A stretch of DNA of 60,000 bases from Cryptomeria japonica. Taxonomy: Eukaryota; Streptophyta; Pinopsida; Cupressales; Cupressaceae. Shown here one piece after another: positions 1 through 12,599 of the stretch. The notes under the pieces were generated by a model, which was not told the DNA's origin, searched no databases, and was given only the letters and a program-made list of their open reading frames with translations. Numbering within the stretch: position 1 is the first letter of the stretch; every line of letters begins with the position of its first letter. Where the stretch lies: the NCBI RefSeq assembly GCF_030272615.1, contig NC_081413.1, positions 184,125,451-184,185,450 of the forward strand, in the 5' to 3' direction. A program made the position numbers and the translations under genes.

Positions 1-1
1 T

Positions 2-1978
2 AGAATCATCATCGAAGCTGCTAAAGCCATGATGCATGATAAAAATCTACATATCTCATTTTGGGCTGAAGCCTCAAATACAACTGTCTACATTCAAAAT
101 AGATGCCCTCATTCAATCCTAGAGAATATAACACTTGAAGAAGCCTTTACAGGAAATAAACCAGATTTAAGCCATCTAAGAATCTTTGGTTTCCACGTGT
201 ATATTCATGTTCCTAAAGAAAAGAGAACCAAACTAGAACCCTCCGAGAAGAAAAGCATATTTGTTTGCTATAGTGAAACCACTAAAGGATACAAAGTCTA
301 TATTCTAGGACGAAGATCTATTGAAATTAGTAGAGATGTCAAATTTGAAGAAGATGCTGCTTATAAACTATCTCTAAGTGTAGAAGATGATCTAACCACA
401 GAATCAGATGAAAATCCTACAATTGAAAATCAAAGGGAGAATAGCATAGAAAATCATGAACTTCAATCACCTAATTTCAAGAATGCTGAAAATCCTAACA
501 ACAAGAAAAGACCAAAATAATATGGAACAAGAAAACAAGAAGTCAATCATGCTATGTTGCACTCATGACTGAACTTACAAAATCTGAACCATCAAATGTT
601 GAAGAGGCTTTAACATGTCAAGCTTGGAAAGATGTAATGATTGAGGAATACCAATCTATCTTAAAAAATGACGTCTGGGACATTGTACCTAGACCAAAAG
701 ACAAATCAGTTGTCTCATCAAAGTGGTTATTCAAAATCAAATATGCACCAGATGGTAGTATTGAAAAACACAAAGCCAAATTTGTTGCCAGGGGGTTCTC
801 TCAAAAGGCTATAATTGATTATGAAGAGACATTTTCTTGAGTTGCCCGATATACTTCTGTAAGAACCATCATTGCCATTGCAGCTTCTAAAGGGTGGAAG
901 ATACACCAAATGGACGTGAAGACCGCATTTTTGAATGGTGTTATTGAGGAAGAAGTATATATAGAACAACTTGAAGGCTTTGCTACACATGATATAAATC
1001 TCTATGTGTGTAGACTAAAAAAATCTCTCTATGGCCTTAAGAAAGCTCCCAGGGCATGGAGAAGATCACCTCATTGCAAAATGCAAACAAGATCTTGTGG
1101 TTGAATTCGATATGAAGGATCTAGGTCTACTGCACTATTTTTTGGGCCTAGAAGTATGGCAAAAAGAGAATTATATTTTCCTAAATCAAGGAAAATACAC
1201 CACTGATATCTTGACCAGATTTGGCATGATAGATTGTAAGTCTCTATCCATTCCAATGGAAACAAATCTTCATAAGCTCAAAAGTGAAGCAGCAAATTCA
1301 GAACCTACATATCCTACATACTATAGACAAATTATTAGATCTCTTATGTACCTGGTAAACAATGGATCTGATATTTGTTACACTACCAATGTGTTAAGTC
1401 ATTTCATGTGTGAACCTAAGAAGATTCACCTAATGGCTACTAAGCATATTCTAAGATACTTGCATGGCACTATTGGACTTGGCCTGAAGTATAAAAATAT
1501 TGAGATACAACTCCAAGGGTATTCTGATTCCGACTGGGCAGGAAGTTCCATTGATCATAAAAGTACAAGGGGGTGTTCCTTTAGTCTTGGATCAGCTATG
1601 ATATCTTGGTTTAGCAGAAAATAGTCAGCAATTGCTCAGAGTTCCACTGAAGCTAAATATATGGCTGCTTCCATGGGAGCACGTGAGGTAGTATGGTTAA
1701 GGAAATTGCTAGTTGGACTATTTGGGAAGCCCCTAAACCCCACTGTGATTCACTGTGATAATCAAAGTTGCATCAAACTTTCTATAAATCCAGTTTTTCA
1801 TAATCGGTCCAAGCATATAGAAATCCCATACCATTACATAAGAGATATGGTAGACAGAGATGTCATCAAATTGACCTACATCAGCACTGAAGTGCAAAGT
1901 GTTGACATATTCACCAAACCTCTTGCTAAGTTGAAAGTGGAGTACTTTAGAGGTAAACTTGGTATGACTAAATTATAA
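2..1978 (+). pseudogene. Ty1-copia pol remnant (integrase end, reverse transcriptase, RNase H)
   Basis: Polyprotein part of a copia retrotransposon; the 5' half lies outside the window. Frame 2 is open from the left edge (IIIEAAKAMMHD, then the integrase C-terminal stretch with HVPKEKRTKLEP) to 520. After a frame change, 565-1060 encodes the reverse transcriptase start ([45 protein letters not shown]), with one in-frame TGA at 838. At about 1060 the reading jumps from KAPRAW straight to [11 protein letters not shown] and FDMKDLGLLHYFLGLEV. The segment that normally carries the YVDD catalytic box is therefore missing. 1031-1978 then gives the RT tail and RNase H (DSDWAGS, CDNQSCIKL, TKHIE-like SKHIEIPYHYIRDM), with one TAG at 1622. 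The element cannot be active. Confidence 0.93.
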
Positions 1979-2580
1979 TGAAAATTTCTAATATTAATCT
2001 TAATCATATGTAATTGATATATTCATGAATATCTTGAATGCAATATTGCATGTATGTGTTATGTCATGAAAGGTGATGATCTTTCATGTGATGTAAGTGT
2101 AAGATCGCTATTGTAAGGTGACGACTTTCACAATAGCCTGGTCTGTTATCAAGATTGACTACATTAAGTTGTTGTCCTAGAATGTGCCGAAAATCTTGAT
2201 ACTAAATTTGCTATGATGAGTTATTGAATTGTAATCATTAAATGATTGTTCCGAAATATGTCAGAAATTATGATAACAATCACATCATGATTGACTACAT
2301 TAATTTGTTGTCTCGGAATGTGCCAGATATCATGATACTAAAATTATTTCACCTATGATAATGACAATTTTACAATTGTCACTAGAATCAAGGTTGTAAT
2401 CTGATAAGACTTCAAGTAGTTGTTGTCCCAGAGTGTTGGATATCAGATAATTCATATCTCTTTGAGATATGAAGTATTTCACTAGTAAGTGTTACTGAGT
2501 GAATGATCGTGTCAAATGAATGTGTATATCTAGAATGTTGTTCCTTAAAACGTAATTATGAAATTCAATCCTCTTTTGCT
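1979..2580 (+). other. copia 3' untranslated region with diverged internal repeats
   Basis: Non-coding stretch between the pol stop and the polypurine tract. It holds diverged copies of a motif of the form GATTGACTACATTAA..TTGTTGTC..GAATGTGCC..ATGATACTAAA (about 2154-2210 and 2283-2345, with a shorter copy near 2415). No coding pattern is seen. Confidence 0.6.
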
Positions 2581-2589
2581 AAGAGGGAG
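2581..2589 (+). promoter_or_regulatory. Polypurine tract of the copia element
   Basis: AAGAGGGAG lies directly before the TG that opens the 3' LTR, where plus-strand DNA priming takes place in LTR retrotransposons. Confidence 0.8.
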
Positions 2590-2838
2590 TGTTAAGGATA
2601 TAGCTTCATTCATATTGAAGAAAGTAATATATAATGACATTGAACGAAGGGTCATGTCCCCATAGGGTCATGACTCTACGTGGCATAAGCCACGTAGAAG
2701 TCATGCCTATACGTGGACATGAATCTTCATCCTTTTATTTATAGGCATTGACACTTGTTGTGAACTAAAACCAATAATCGTGGCAATTTCATGAACCAGC
2801 AAGCTATCGATATTATCATAGAAGATTAATAGTTAGAG

Positions 2839-2882
<44 letters not shown>

Positions 2883-2984
2883 TGGAGGTAAAACATATTC
2901 ATTGTAGTGATCTTATTAAAGTCTATCCTCACTACATATTACCAGACTATTGTATTCTCTATCTTTGATCTAAATTCCTTAACA
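2590..2984 (+). repeat. 3' LTR of the copia element
   Basis: Starts TGTTAAGG right after the polypurine tract and ends CCTTAACA, a perfect 8-bp inverted terminus, giving 395 bp. It contains a TATA-like TTTATTTATAGGC near 2735 and an (AC)20 tract. The partner 5' LTR is outside the window, so the target-site duplication cannot be checked. Confidence 0.85.
2841..2881 (+). repeat. (AC)n microsatellite inside the LTR
   Basis: About 20 uninterrupted AC units within the 3' LTR. If present in other copies of the family, the repeat would spread with the element. Confidence 0.95.
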
Positions 2985-3059
2985 TTTTTTATGAAGTCTA
3001 ATGACAAACATTGCTTCTTTCCAACTTAATACATGATCAAAATAACAAGGAAATAATTA

Positions 3060-4260
3060 TATATAGTATTCCATTTTCTTTTAGCTCTAGAGAAATCTCA
3101 AAAAATATGTTTTAAGCTTTCACTATATTGGCAAAAAGGACACTTCGTTGGATTTATCCTCAAAATTCTTAATTTATCTCCTACAAGCAACTTGTGATGA
3201 AGGATTTTCCAAGTTAAAACCCAAACATTTTCTTCAGCCCTAGACTTCCAAATTTGAGCCCTTAACTTCTTCCATTTCCTTTCTTGAAATCTATAATTTC
3301 ATATGTTGTTAAGTCCTAGATTCAAATTCATAGTCCGATGAATCATAAGATAGATATTCTTAAAATGAAAACATAAAAATAGGTAATTGTCAAGCCACCA
3401 CCAATCCTTGAAGAAGTTGCATTGTAAAGAAGTTCATAGTTTCATAAGGATTTCCATAGGAACCAAAAATTTCACAAAAGTCATAAAACCCTTCATCATG
3501 TTATTTAAATTAAATTAATTTTTGGAACTTTGCGAGCTAACGCAATCAAGGGAATTGAAGTCCCAAATGTAACCAAATTGCTTAACCCCTTTTTTAAAAA
3601 ATAGTGATAATGTTTAGGAAAGATAGTTGCAAGTGGTTGCCCATGATATTGAACAAGCTTGTTCCATTGGATAGAATAACTTGCAAAGCTAAAACCATGT
3701 TGTAAGGAATCCTTCCTTTAGTTTTAAAAAATAACAGACTTGTTGCCAAGTCTTCTACATGGTTTGCAGTGGAAAAGATTACCTTAATACGAAAAAAGGG
3801 TGTAACCAGAATTTTATCTAGCCATCCTACCTTTTGCCACCTATTATTCATAATGACAAGTCATATATGGCAATGAGATATAATTTTCCATTGTTCTTCT
3901 AAAAAAATATCTCTTATTATCCACTTTGCGGATAAACAAATCCTTTGTGTTCTGGGACCCAAAAGACCCAATCCTTCCCTATTTTTAGTTTGTATACAAT
4001 GTAGCCATGAAAATCATCTAAAACCAAGTTTTCCATCCCAATTACTCCACAAAATTTAGAAATAAGTTTATTTAAGTTTTCGTAACCTTTTTCTGGAGGG
4101 CATCTAAAAAGAAGAGTAGTAAACATGGGAGGCTAAAAAAGTTTGATTTATCACTTGTATTTTAGCACTAGTGATAGAAGTTTATTTCCCCAATTGAAGA
4201 TTTTGTTTTTCAATTTTGTAATAAATCAATTCCACATACAAACCAAAAGCAATAGCGAGT
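3060..4260 (-). pseudogene. LINE remnant (RT C-terminal part and zf-RVT domain)
   Basis: Read on the minus strand with several frame changes. From the right it gives an IENKIFNWGNKLLSL.. segment like the LINE RT thumb (about 4240-4150), then NREGLGLLGPRTQR and AKWIIRDIF (about 4000-3900). It continues with AEENVWVLTWKILHHKLL..GDKLRILR and the zinc-binding KCPFCQYSESLKHIF (about 3235-3105). The order and motifs match the end of plant LINE ORF2 (RT connection, zf-RVT). Many stops and shifts show an old, dead copy. No poly(A) end or TSD was identified. Confidence 0.72.
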
Positions 4261-4482
4261 AATCTACCCATGTTAAATTTGTTTCTACTCTTAATGTTTA
4301 ATTTGTTTCCACTCTTTCAAAATCGACTCTAGAACCATATCAAAATGGATCAATAGGAATTTAGTTTTACGATGAGCCAATTTAGACCCTGAGATTGAGC
4401 ATACAAATCTAAAACTTGGATTATGTTCCACATCCGAGATTGAGTAATGCAAATTTAAAATATGGATTATGATTCTAAATTT

Positions 4483-4503
4483 TATATATATATATATATA
4501 TAT
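4483..4503 (+). repeat. (TA)n microsatellite
   Basis: About ten TA units, directly next to the tRNA-like segment; on the minus strand it lies at that segment's 3' side. Confidence 0.9.
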
Positions 4504-4567
4504 GAAGATTTGAACTCAGCATGATTTAGATGTCTACAACATAAACTCTACCGTTAAACCAAATCTT
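4504..4567 (-). repeat. tRNA-like segment (possible SINE head or tRNA pseudogene)
   Basis: On the minus strand it holds TGGTTTAACGGTAGAG, close to a Pol III A box, and GAGTTCAAATCT, close to a B box, at about tRNA spacing. The outer arms AAGATTT and AAATCTT can pair. A (TA)n tract follows its 3' side. No intact cloverleaf was checked, so this is called tRNA-derived only; a chance match is possible. Confidence 0.35.
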
Positions 4568-5705
4568 CTTGCCATGAAGCATCATGAGGGTTGAATAAGG
4601 TTGAGTAAGTGCATTTGATTGGTTGAATTGCTTAATTTTTATGCCGAGGGTGTTTCTTTATTTGAACCTAGCAAGCTAACTTTCCACATCAATGGTTTAC
4701 AGCTTCAGACAAGCCTACAAGACGATCATTGGATTTCCTTATCAGGTTTTTGCTACTATTTTTTTATCATTCACTATGATTTCATTTTTTCTATTAACTT
4801 TATTCTTCAAGAAGAGATATTTCTCCTGTGGACTATACGCTTGCAAACAACTAGACTATGCAAATATTTCGTTTAAAATTTGTCTCGCCACTTTATTTTT
4901 AGTTCCTGCCATGACATGATACTTATGCATTCATGATGATCCTAAATAGATTAAATAGTTATTAGTCATTGTACTTGGCAACCAATCACTTTTAAAAAAA
5001 AATTCAAACTAAAATAAATTTTTGTCTTTTCAAAAGTTAAACGTGCACAATTTTTAACAAAAGTTATTTAAAAATATGATTTATTCCTCATTTGATTGGT
5101 CAATATTAATTTCTGTGGGTATAAAATTCAATTTTTGTCAACAAAAAATATAAAATTTCTATGCACAATCAAATCGACAAATACATCATTTTAAGTTATA
5201 TAAATAAAACTAACATCATGATTAGTAAATTGATTTGTGTACTTACAATCTAATGGACCACGTTTGTCCTTTGTCACCAGATAACAAGCTTGGAAAAATA
5301 TTAAAAATTATTTACCTTGTTTCATCAGTGTCCCACATGAATGCTTGTTTTCTCGAGTAGCCACAAAAATATTTCTAATAAATAGGTAGCACTTTCGGTG
5401 CTTATTTGCATATTAATATATTAATTTAAGGCCTCATATTATGCCAATTTTATATCGGGAATAAAAGTGTCAATATTTTACTTTTATTATTTAAATTTTA
5501 TTTGCATATGATTAGATTCACATCAGTGGTTTAGAATATAAGTGACTTTAAACTTTTCAATGAATGAATCTAATTTAAAATTTTCATGAATATTTTTTTA
5601 AATGTAATTGATATTTATTAAAATTTAATTTTTATTTTAATAAAAAATAGTTATATATAAAATATAAAATATAAATTAAAATTAAAATCATTTTATTATA
5701 ATAAC
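4568..5705. other. AT-rich spacer without recognised feature
   Basis: Short open frames near 4619-4919 have no recognisable motif and no conserved composition. From 5390 to 5705 the sequence is strongly AT-rich. Nothing supportable was seen. Confidence 0.6.
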
Positions 5706-5720
5706 AATTATATATAAATT
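5706..5720 (+). repeat. Target-site duplication, left copy (LINE)
   Basis: AATTATATATAAATT occurs here and again at 14855-14869, directly after the LINE poly(A) run. The AT-rich setting raises the odds of a chance match, but the position fits exactly. Confidence 0.65.
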
Positions 5721-5824
5721 AAAATGAAATTTAAAAGCAAAAATGTGAATAGCAGACGTATATGCAAAAAGCAGATTCATTTCTGCAAAACCCTCGAAAC
5801 ATCCTCAAAAGCAGGGGAGGAATA

Positions 5825-5848
5825 ATGACGATTGGCAAAGCGGAATGA
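5825..5848 (+). promoter_or_regulatory. Short upstream ORF overlapping the LINE ORF1 start
   Basis: ATG at 5825 opens a 7-codon frame whose TGA overlaps the ORF1 ATG in an ATGA tetranucleotide (5845-5848). It could be a reinitiation-type leader, or the true ORF1 start followed by a frameshift. Confidence 0.35.
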
Positions 5849-7947
5849 ATTTACATAAGGTCCATAAAAATGTTGTGGGCACCTCAAATAGATTTGCAGC
5901 TCTGAATGCCTCTCAATCATGCGCTACAGGAGCAAATTTGATTAATTTACAACTTAATGATATATTCAAAAGGGTTGTCAGGGTTCCATGGGGCTCTCCA
6001 TCCTGCCAGAGAAATATAGGTGAATTGGCATCTTCCTCAATCATGATAGCTAACCCGGTTTGGAGAAGGACACAATGGTACCCTAGGGCACTATTAAAGA
6101 GATAGGAAAATTCTTTAACACAGAAGAGAGAGGAATTTCTTACCATCCCGAAGGCTTCTCTAGCTAATTGTTACCCTAACAAAGGCAGTGTTTCATATTC
6201 ACCATACATTCATGTGGAGCGATTCTCCCGAGCCCAAAATGATGTTGCATCAAGGGCAAACAAAACAAAATTAGGGTTAAGAAAACCCACCACGAAAAGC
6301 TCAAAGTCAGTGGTCCAACATCTGTGCAAGGAAGGATATAACCCAACATTAGAGGAGATGGAAACCTCTGGCCATCACAATTCTAAGGAAATTAAGCACC
6401 CTATGCCGGATTGTCCTTCAAATTCCCCAGCTACTCGCAACAGGTTAGTCATTGAAATTGATAATTATACTCAGGCTAGGTATCAAATGCATTGCAGCGA
6501 TAGAATGATCTTTGCTTAGTGGAAAGGCTGGGGGATCCTATCGGAACAAATTGCTAATTGGGTGTCATCCTCCTTCAATAACTAGGTAAGAATTGACATC
6601 CTTCTTGATAATTTCTTAGCTATTGAATGTGGTAATCAGAATCTTAGAAATTCATTTATTAATGAGGATATATTAAAATTTAAAGGTCTAGGGTTTGATT
6701 GCTAGGAATGGCAACCTCTCTTTCTCCCATCTCAATTCAATTCATCCATGGTTAATAGAGCAATTTCACTTGATAATTTTTCTGTAGAATTGTGCAATAA
6801 TGACTTTTTAAGAATAATAGGCAACAAAATAGGTAAATTTGTAGAAGTCAAAAAATCAGCCCTAATCTTCTTTAACCAGCTCTTAATCATTAAGATGAAT
6901 ATTAACATTAAATCTTTAGAGCCTATAACTCTGAAATGTGATAAATCTTGTTTAACCCTAGAATTACCCTTTTATAGTGGTCCCTTCAAAGATTCTATGC
7001 CAAGGAAGATACCCTCTGAGAAATCTTTCCCTGTATCATTGCTCAAGTCTAATGGCGCTCCATTCAAATTCGTGGAAGGAGGTGGTTTTACCTTAGAGGG
7101 CTATAAGACTGATATTAACCCTAATCATCTTACCTCTAACCTATATCCTCATAGCTCCCCTGTTAAGCCCTCTCGCTCCCCTCCTCCTTCACTACTAACT
7201 ATAGATTCACCTATAGCTGACTCTCTTCTGGGGGATCGAGATTTGGAAGATGGTGAAATCAATGAGGTTATTCCCCAGAAAGAGTAGCTCAGCCTGACAA
7301 ATTTGTCATCATCTAGCTCTTTCATTCCACTAGAGAGGCTGAGTCCCTTGGGGTCTCCTCCTTTAATGGAACAAATTGCCTCTGAGCAATCAGCAGAGTT
7401 GGATAGGCTTTCCTCGGATCCAGGATTGGCATCCTTACAGGGTCAACCAATCTCTCTAGTCTCAAGTATGGAGGGCTTTGAGGAGGCAGAGGTTTTCCCT
7501 CCATCTCTGAAGGTTGTCTCTAATCCAATTGTAGAATTTGAGAATGATCGAGTGGATAGGGAAGTTAAAATCATTGCTAATTTTGTAGGGGAAGAAGTAG
7601 TAAACGACCTCATGGACCTATTGATTGATGAAATTTGTGATGATGAGGAGTTGGAAAGATAAAGGGATTTCTTGGTCAAAAATCTTGTGGATGTTACTAG
7701 AGTCGATTTAGAAATAGATGAACTCTTTGTAGCATTAGATAACTTAGAAAATGATAACCCAAATATTCTAGGCATTCTCAGCTCTGAAAGAAGAAAAGAC
7801 TCTCCTGACTGTGCTAAACACAGTAAGAGAAGAGGTAGGAGATCCCTTGCTGAACTAAGATCAAAAGATGGAGAAGCCAAGGGTCAGTCTAAAATATCTA
7901 CTCTTTTTAATGCAGGGGAGGGGAAGTTCCTCCCCACAGAGCCATGA
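5845..7947 (+). pseudogene. LINE ORF1 (nucleic-acid-binding gag-like protein), broken
   Basis: One frame (frame 1) runs from the ATG at 5845 to the TGA at 7945. It is interrupted by in-frame TAG at 6103, 6517, 6583, 6703 and 7285 and TAA at 7660, but with no frameshift. The N-terminus contains TSNRFAALN, a phrase common at the start of plant LINE ORF1. The middle (about 6520-6960, with GFDC*EWQPLFLPSQF and IIGNKIGKFVEVKK) resembles the DUF4283-type region of such proteins. No CCHC zinc knuckle was found. The last third is acidic and low in complexity. The stop overlaps the ORF2 start in ATGA. In a live element the product would coat the RNA. Confidence 0.8.
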
Positions 7948-10900
7948 AAATCATAACTTGGAATGTTAGGGGTCTGAATGCCCCTAACAAATAGCACATC
8001 TTAAATCACTGCATCTCTGATTCTAAACCAGATATAATGTTAATCCAAGAAACCAAAATGAACTCCTCTGAGATAGCCCTTTTTGAGAAAAAACTAGGCG
8101 TTAGACAGCTAAAGCACTCCTTTGCAACAGGGGCCTCAAGTGGCTTAGCCATCATTTGGGACTCTAGATTCATCTCGTTTACACCTTTAGAGATCAAGCA
8201 AAATTGGATGGGAGGAGAAGTAGTAAGTTATAAAAATAACCTAAGATTCAAATTGATTAACGTTTACGGTCCCATCCAAAATAGGGATAAGGCTAGGGTG
8301 TGGGTGGAATTGGAGTCTTTCCTCAGCAGTTTCCCAAATGATGTATGCATCATTGGGGGAGATTTCAATGCTATCACTAAGGTAGCTAAAAAAAGAGGAG
8401 GTAGCAACAAACTTCCTCATGTGGCGGTAGATTTCAATCATTGGATCAATAGGAACTCCCTGTTGGAAATCCAGACGACAGATAATGCCTTCACCTAGAA
8501 CAACAGAAGGCTTGGTTTCTTTAACATTGTTGAGAAACTAGACAGGTTCTTTATCCATGGAGGGCTCTTAGAGCTTAATTTTACCCTGAATGCAGACTCC
8601 TCCCTTTTGCAGGGTCCGACCATTTTCCACTCCAACTAATCTTATCATCTGACCACTCCCCTAAAAAATGCCCCTTCAAATTTGAGAACATGTGGTTCAG
8701 AGATGATAACTTTTTAAACTTTCTTAGAATGGAATAGGACTAATTTTGGAAATATTTTTGATAAAAAACTCCTAATAGAAAATGATCTTAAGAATGTTAA
8801 CATTGAGGTTCTTAAGAAGGGGATGGATGAACATCTCTTCCTCAAAGAAAAGGCTCTACTTTTTGAGTATGAAAAGACACTCTCAAATGAAGAGATCTTT
8901 TGGAAACAAAAATTGAGGGAGACTTGGTTGAGTGATGGGGACCGAAATACTAAGTTTTTCCACAACAGTACTAAGAAGAGGCAATGGGTCAATTGAATTT
9001 CTAAAATTAAGAATTGTCAGGGCTCCATCCTATCTGAACCAGATGATGTAGCCTCTGAGGCAGCAAGGTTTTTTGATAAATCTTAAATAATATTGAAGGC
9101 TCCAACCTCAGAGGCCAACTCAATATTACCAAAAATCTTCCAAAACTCATTAATGATGCCCACAACAAAATCCTGTCAAAGAAATTCTCTGAGGAGGAAG
9201 TTAAATCTATCCTTATGAAGATGAATCCCGACAAGGCCCCAGGCCCGGATGGTTTCCCCACTAGCTTTTTCCAAAAATGTTGGGGTTTTATGGGGACAGA
9301 GATCACAAACACCTTAGAAGGTATTAGGAACTCTGGTAAGATTCTCAAATAAATCAACAATACCTTCTTAGCTCTCATCCCCAAAATAGAGAATCCTGAA
9401 AGCTTTAATGACTTCAGACCAATAGCTCTGTGCAACACTCTGTACAAACTCTTAACCAAAACCCTAGCAACTAGACTCCAGAATCTTCTCCCCATTATCA
9501 TTAGTGAAGAACAAATTGGCTTCATAGTAGATAGATCAATCTATGATGGGGTTATTATAGCCCAAGAGGCCATCCATTTGGTCCAGCTCAACAAGGTCCC
9601 AAGTATGCTAGTCAAATTAGACATAAGAAAAGCTTACGACAAAGTTGATTGGCGCTTCCTATGCAAATGCTTGGAGGCCTTTGGATTTTCCAAATCCTGG
9701 ATCAACCTAATCTTTGAATGTATATCCACCCCCAAATTCTCGATCTTGGTTAATGGTTCCCCGGGAGGCTTCTTCAGTAGCTCAAGAGAGCTCAGACAAG
9801 GAGATCCTATGTCCCCCTTCCTCTTCATCATCATGGCTGAAGCCCTAGGTAGATCCATTTCTAAGGCCAAAGAGGAAGGTGGGATCCAAGGAATCCCCAT
9901 TACCAATGGCCTCCCTCCCTTTACCCACCAGCAATTTGTCGATGACACAATGCTTTTTGGGCAGGGAAGTGTAAGGGAAGCAAGTGCCTTCAAAGGTATC
10001 CTTAATTCCTATATGCTAGCCTCGGGTCAAGAGGTGAATTTGGCCAAGTCTGCAATTTTTATGTTCAACAATGACCCCTCCTTGGGGAAAGTGATCAGCA
10101 ATGTCCTGGAGATTAGTGAAGGAACTCTTCCTTGCAAATACCTAGGCATTCCCCTTGATAAGGGTCGAAGACCCTCAAAATTATGGGACAACTTGGTGGA
10201 TAAAATCAAGTCTAGGATTAACACTTGGAAAGGAAAATGGCTCTCATCTGCAGGTAGAGCAACCTTGGTTAGATCAGTCTTGTCAGTTGTGCCCATTTAC
10301 CAACTCTCCTATCAATATTTATCTTCTTCTAAACTTGCAGAGCTCAACAAGCATCTCAAGACTTTCTTTTGGCAAGGTGCTATTGATAATCGTAAAATAT
10401 CACTAATATCCTAGGACAAGATATGCAAACCTAAAGAATAAGAAGGAATTGGCATTAAAAACCTTCATGATCAGGGCAAAGCCTTGGGTGCCAAGTTGGT
10501 TTGGAGGATGTTCAGAACCCCCCACCTCAAATGGGCTCGCTTGCTGTACCACAAATACCTTAATGGAGGGAATCCTATCCAAATCTTCAGAGAAACCAAC
10601 CCTCCCAGAGGGTCCTGCCTATGTAATTTTATGTTAGACTGCAGGAGGATTATCTCAGACAGACTTACTTGGAACCTGGGGTCCGGGGACAAAGCCCTTT
10701 TCTGGTCAGATTCATGGGGTGGATATAAGGCTTTTGATAATATCCATGACTTTGGTGCTACTCGCATCCTTCTTGAATCTCATATAGGACCCCTGTTAAA
10801 CAACTATATCTCCCCTTCAGAGGATGGGGCTGGTTGGCAGTGGATTGAGAAGGAAGATGAGGATATCCCGGTAAGGGATAAACAAAAACTTATGGCAATT

Positions 10901-12049
10901 CTTAAATCAAGGAATGTTGCCTTAGGTTAGAATGAGGACAAGCTCGTCTAGGATGGCTCCCTAAGAGGAGAATACAACTCCAAGGATGGGTACTCTCTAA
11001 TCTCCAAATCATTTTATGGCCTATGACTGAGCTTCCCTTGAAACTTTGCTGGGATAAATATTGTCTGCTTAAGGTAGGTATCTTCTCCTGGCTTGTGGTT
11101 TAGAATAAGCTCCTAACTGTAGACAAATGAATGGGGTATGAGGGCCCTAGTAGATGTCCTCTTTGTGAGGCAGACGAGGAAGACACCAATCATATCCTCC
11201 TTAACTGCCCCTATGCTCACAAATATTGGATCTAGTTCACCAACAAACTTGAATGGTCTGCAGCCTTCCCCCACACCATATTTGGAATGCTCAAGGCATG
11301 GCCTCTCCTTAGGCATGGCTATCTCTTTGAAGGTCTATGGACAACTCTTCCTTCTTCCATTATGTGGGAACTATGGAAGGAGAGAAGTAGGTGTCTCTTT
11401 AAGAATGAAAAAACTAGAGGTTCCCAGAATCATTAACAGGATAGAGTCAGCTATCACTGAGCTCTTGAACAACCGACTGTCATCAGGCACATTGAAGAAT
11501 GCCTCTATCACTCATTGGGATGAAAAGATGAAAAGACGTTGGGAAGGCTTGTCCTTTCCTCCCTTTGTAGGAGAGGGTCCTATTGCAAGTCTTCGTTCAA
11601 GGGATGCATGCAGATGGCAACCCCCAGGCGAAGGCTGGGTGAAGCTAAACTTTGATGGGGCTTCCCATGGCAACCCGGGGCAAGCAGGGATAGGATGTGT
11701 TGTTCATAATTGGGACGGCAAGGAACTTGCAACCCTTGCCTCTCCAGTTGGCATCAACACCAACAATTGGGTGGAACTTATGGCCCTGGTGGAGGGTCTG
11801 CATTTATGTAGGAAACTAGGAGTTAATAACTTGGAAATTGAAGGAGATTCGGCTATAATTGTCAATGTTCTTAGGAAAGGTAGTATGCCTAATTGGAGAC
11901 TAAATTCTTTGCTGTCAAAAGCTCTTGACTTATGCAGAGATTTTGATAGGTTCACAGTCAATCATATTTATAGGGAGGGCAATAAAAGAGCAGATGAGTT
12001 GGCCAACTCAGGTGCCGATGACATCAATCTCCTGTCTGTGCCACCTTAA
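7944..12049 (+). pseudogene. LINE ORF2 (EEP endonuclease, RT, zf-RVT, RNase H), broken
   Basis: ATG at 7944 opens MKIITWNVRGLNAPNK. The endonuclease (about 7944-8640) shows WNVRGLN, QETKM, GGDFNAI, KLDRFF and (after a frameshift near 8610) SDHFP. The RT follows: MNPDKAPGPDGFP (9220), FRPIALCN, KLDIRKAYDKVDW (9610), RQGDPMSPFLFI (9795) and the catalytic box FVDD at about 9937 (FADD is usual). The zf-RVT finger CPLCEADEEDTNHIL is at about 11157. The RNase H (11640-12030) keeps its acidic residues in DGASHGNPG, WVELMAL, EGDS and RADELAN. In-frame stops (7992, 8496, 10412 and others) and several frameshifts inactivate it. Many stops sit where a Trp is expected. Confidence 0.92.
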
Positions 12050-12599
12050 GGCAATCCCCTCTTTGGTTTTTGTGTCCTAAGTGATCATTAGCATGTTTCT
12101 CCTTTCATCCCCTTATGTTTCTCTTGCCAAGACTTTCTTTTAACCCCCTTATTTTCTCCTCTTCCTGCCCTTGCATTTTCAAATAGATACTTAGACAAAC
12201 ATTTAGTTTAATATATGCCCATATATCTGGTCTCCTAAACTTTAACTCGGGTAGTTAGGCTCAACCCATTATCGGATATAATCATTAAAACACAAATCTC
12301 AATCATATATTTTTAATCCTCTCCTTCATACCCATTTAGTCTTCCATCCTTTAGCCCAAGGAGAGGCCCCTCGTATATACTTATCTAGGTTTTATAAAAC
12401 CCTCACCTTGATTCAGTCATCCATCCTCATATTCAGCCTCTCATCGGCACACACACACACACAGATATATATATGTTGGCTTTATCCCATATTCATGTAG
12501 CCCAAGATCCTTTATGGATTATCTGGGACTTATCCATCTCTTCATTTACCTGAAGGTATATATGCCTTTTCCCATTTTCTTAATTTCTTAGAGTCATAC
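12050..12599 (+). other. LINE 3' region, proximal part
   Basis: Non-coding, pyrimidine-rich, with a short (CA)n followed by (TA)n at 12449-12475. No reading frame of interest. Confidence 0.6.

Noticed and set aside
4619-4919. Two overlapping frames of 75-85 codons
   Set aside because: Aromatic-rich but without motif; typical of AT-rich spacer.
11640-12049. Independent host RNase H gene
   Set aside because: It continues the LINE ORF2 after zf-RVT, as in known plant LINEs.
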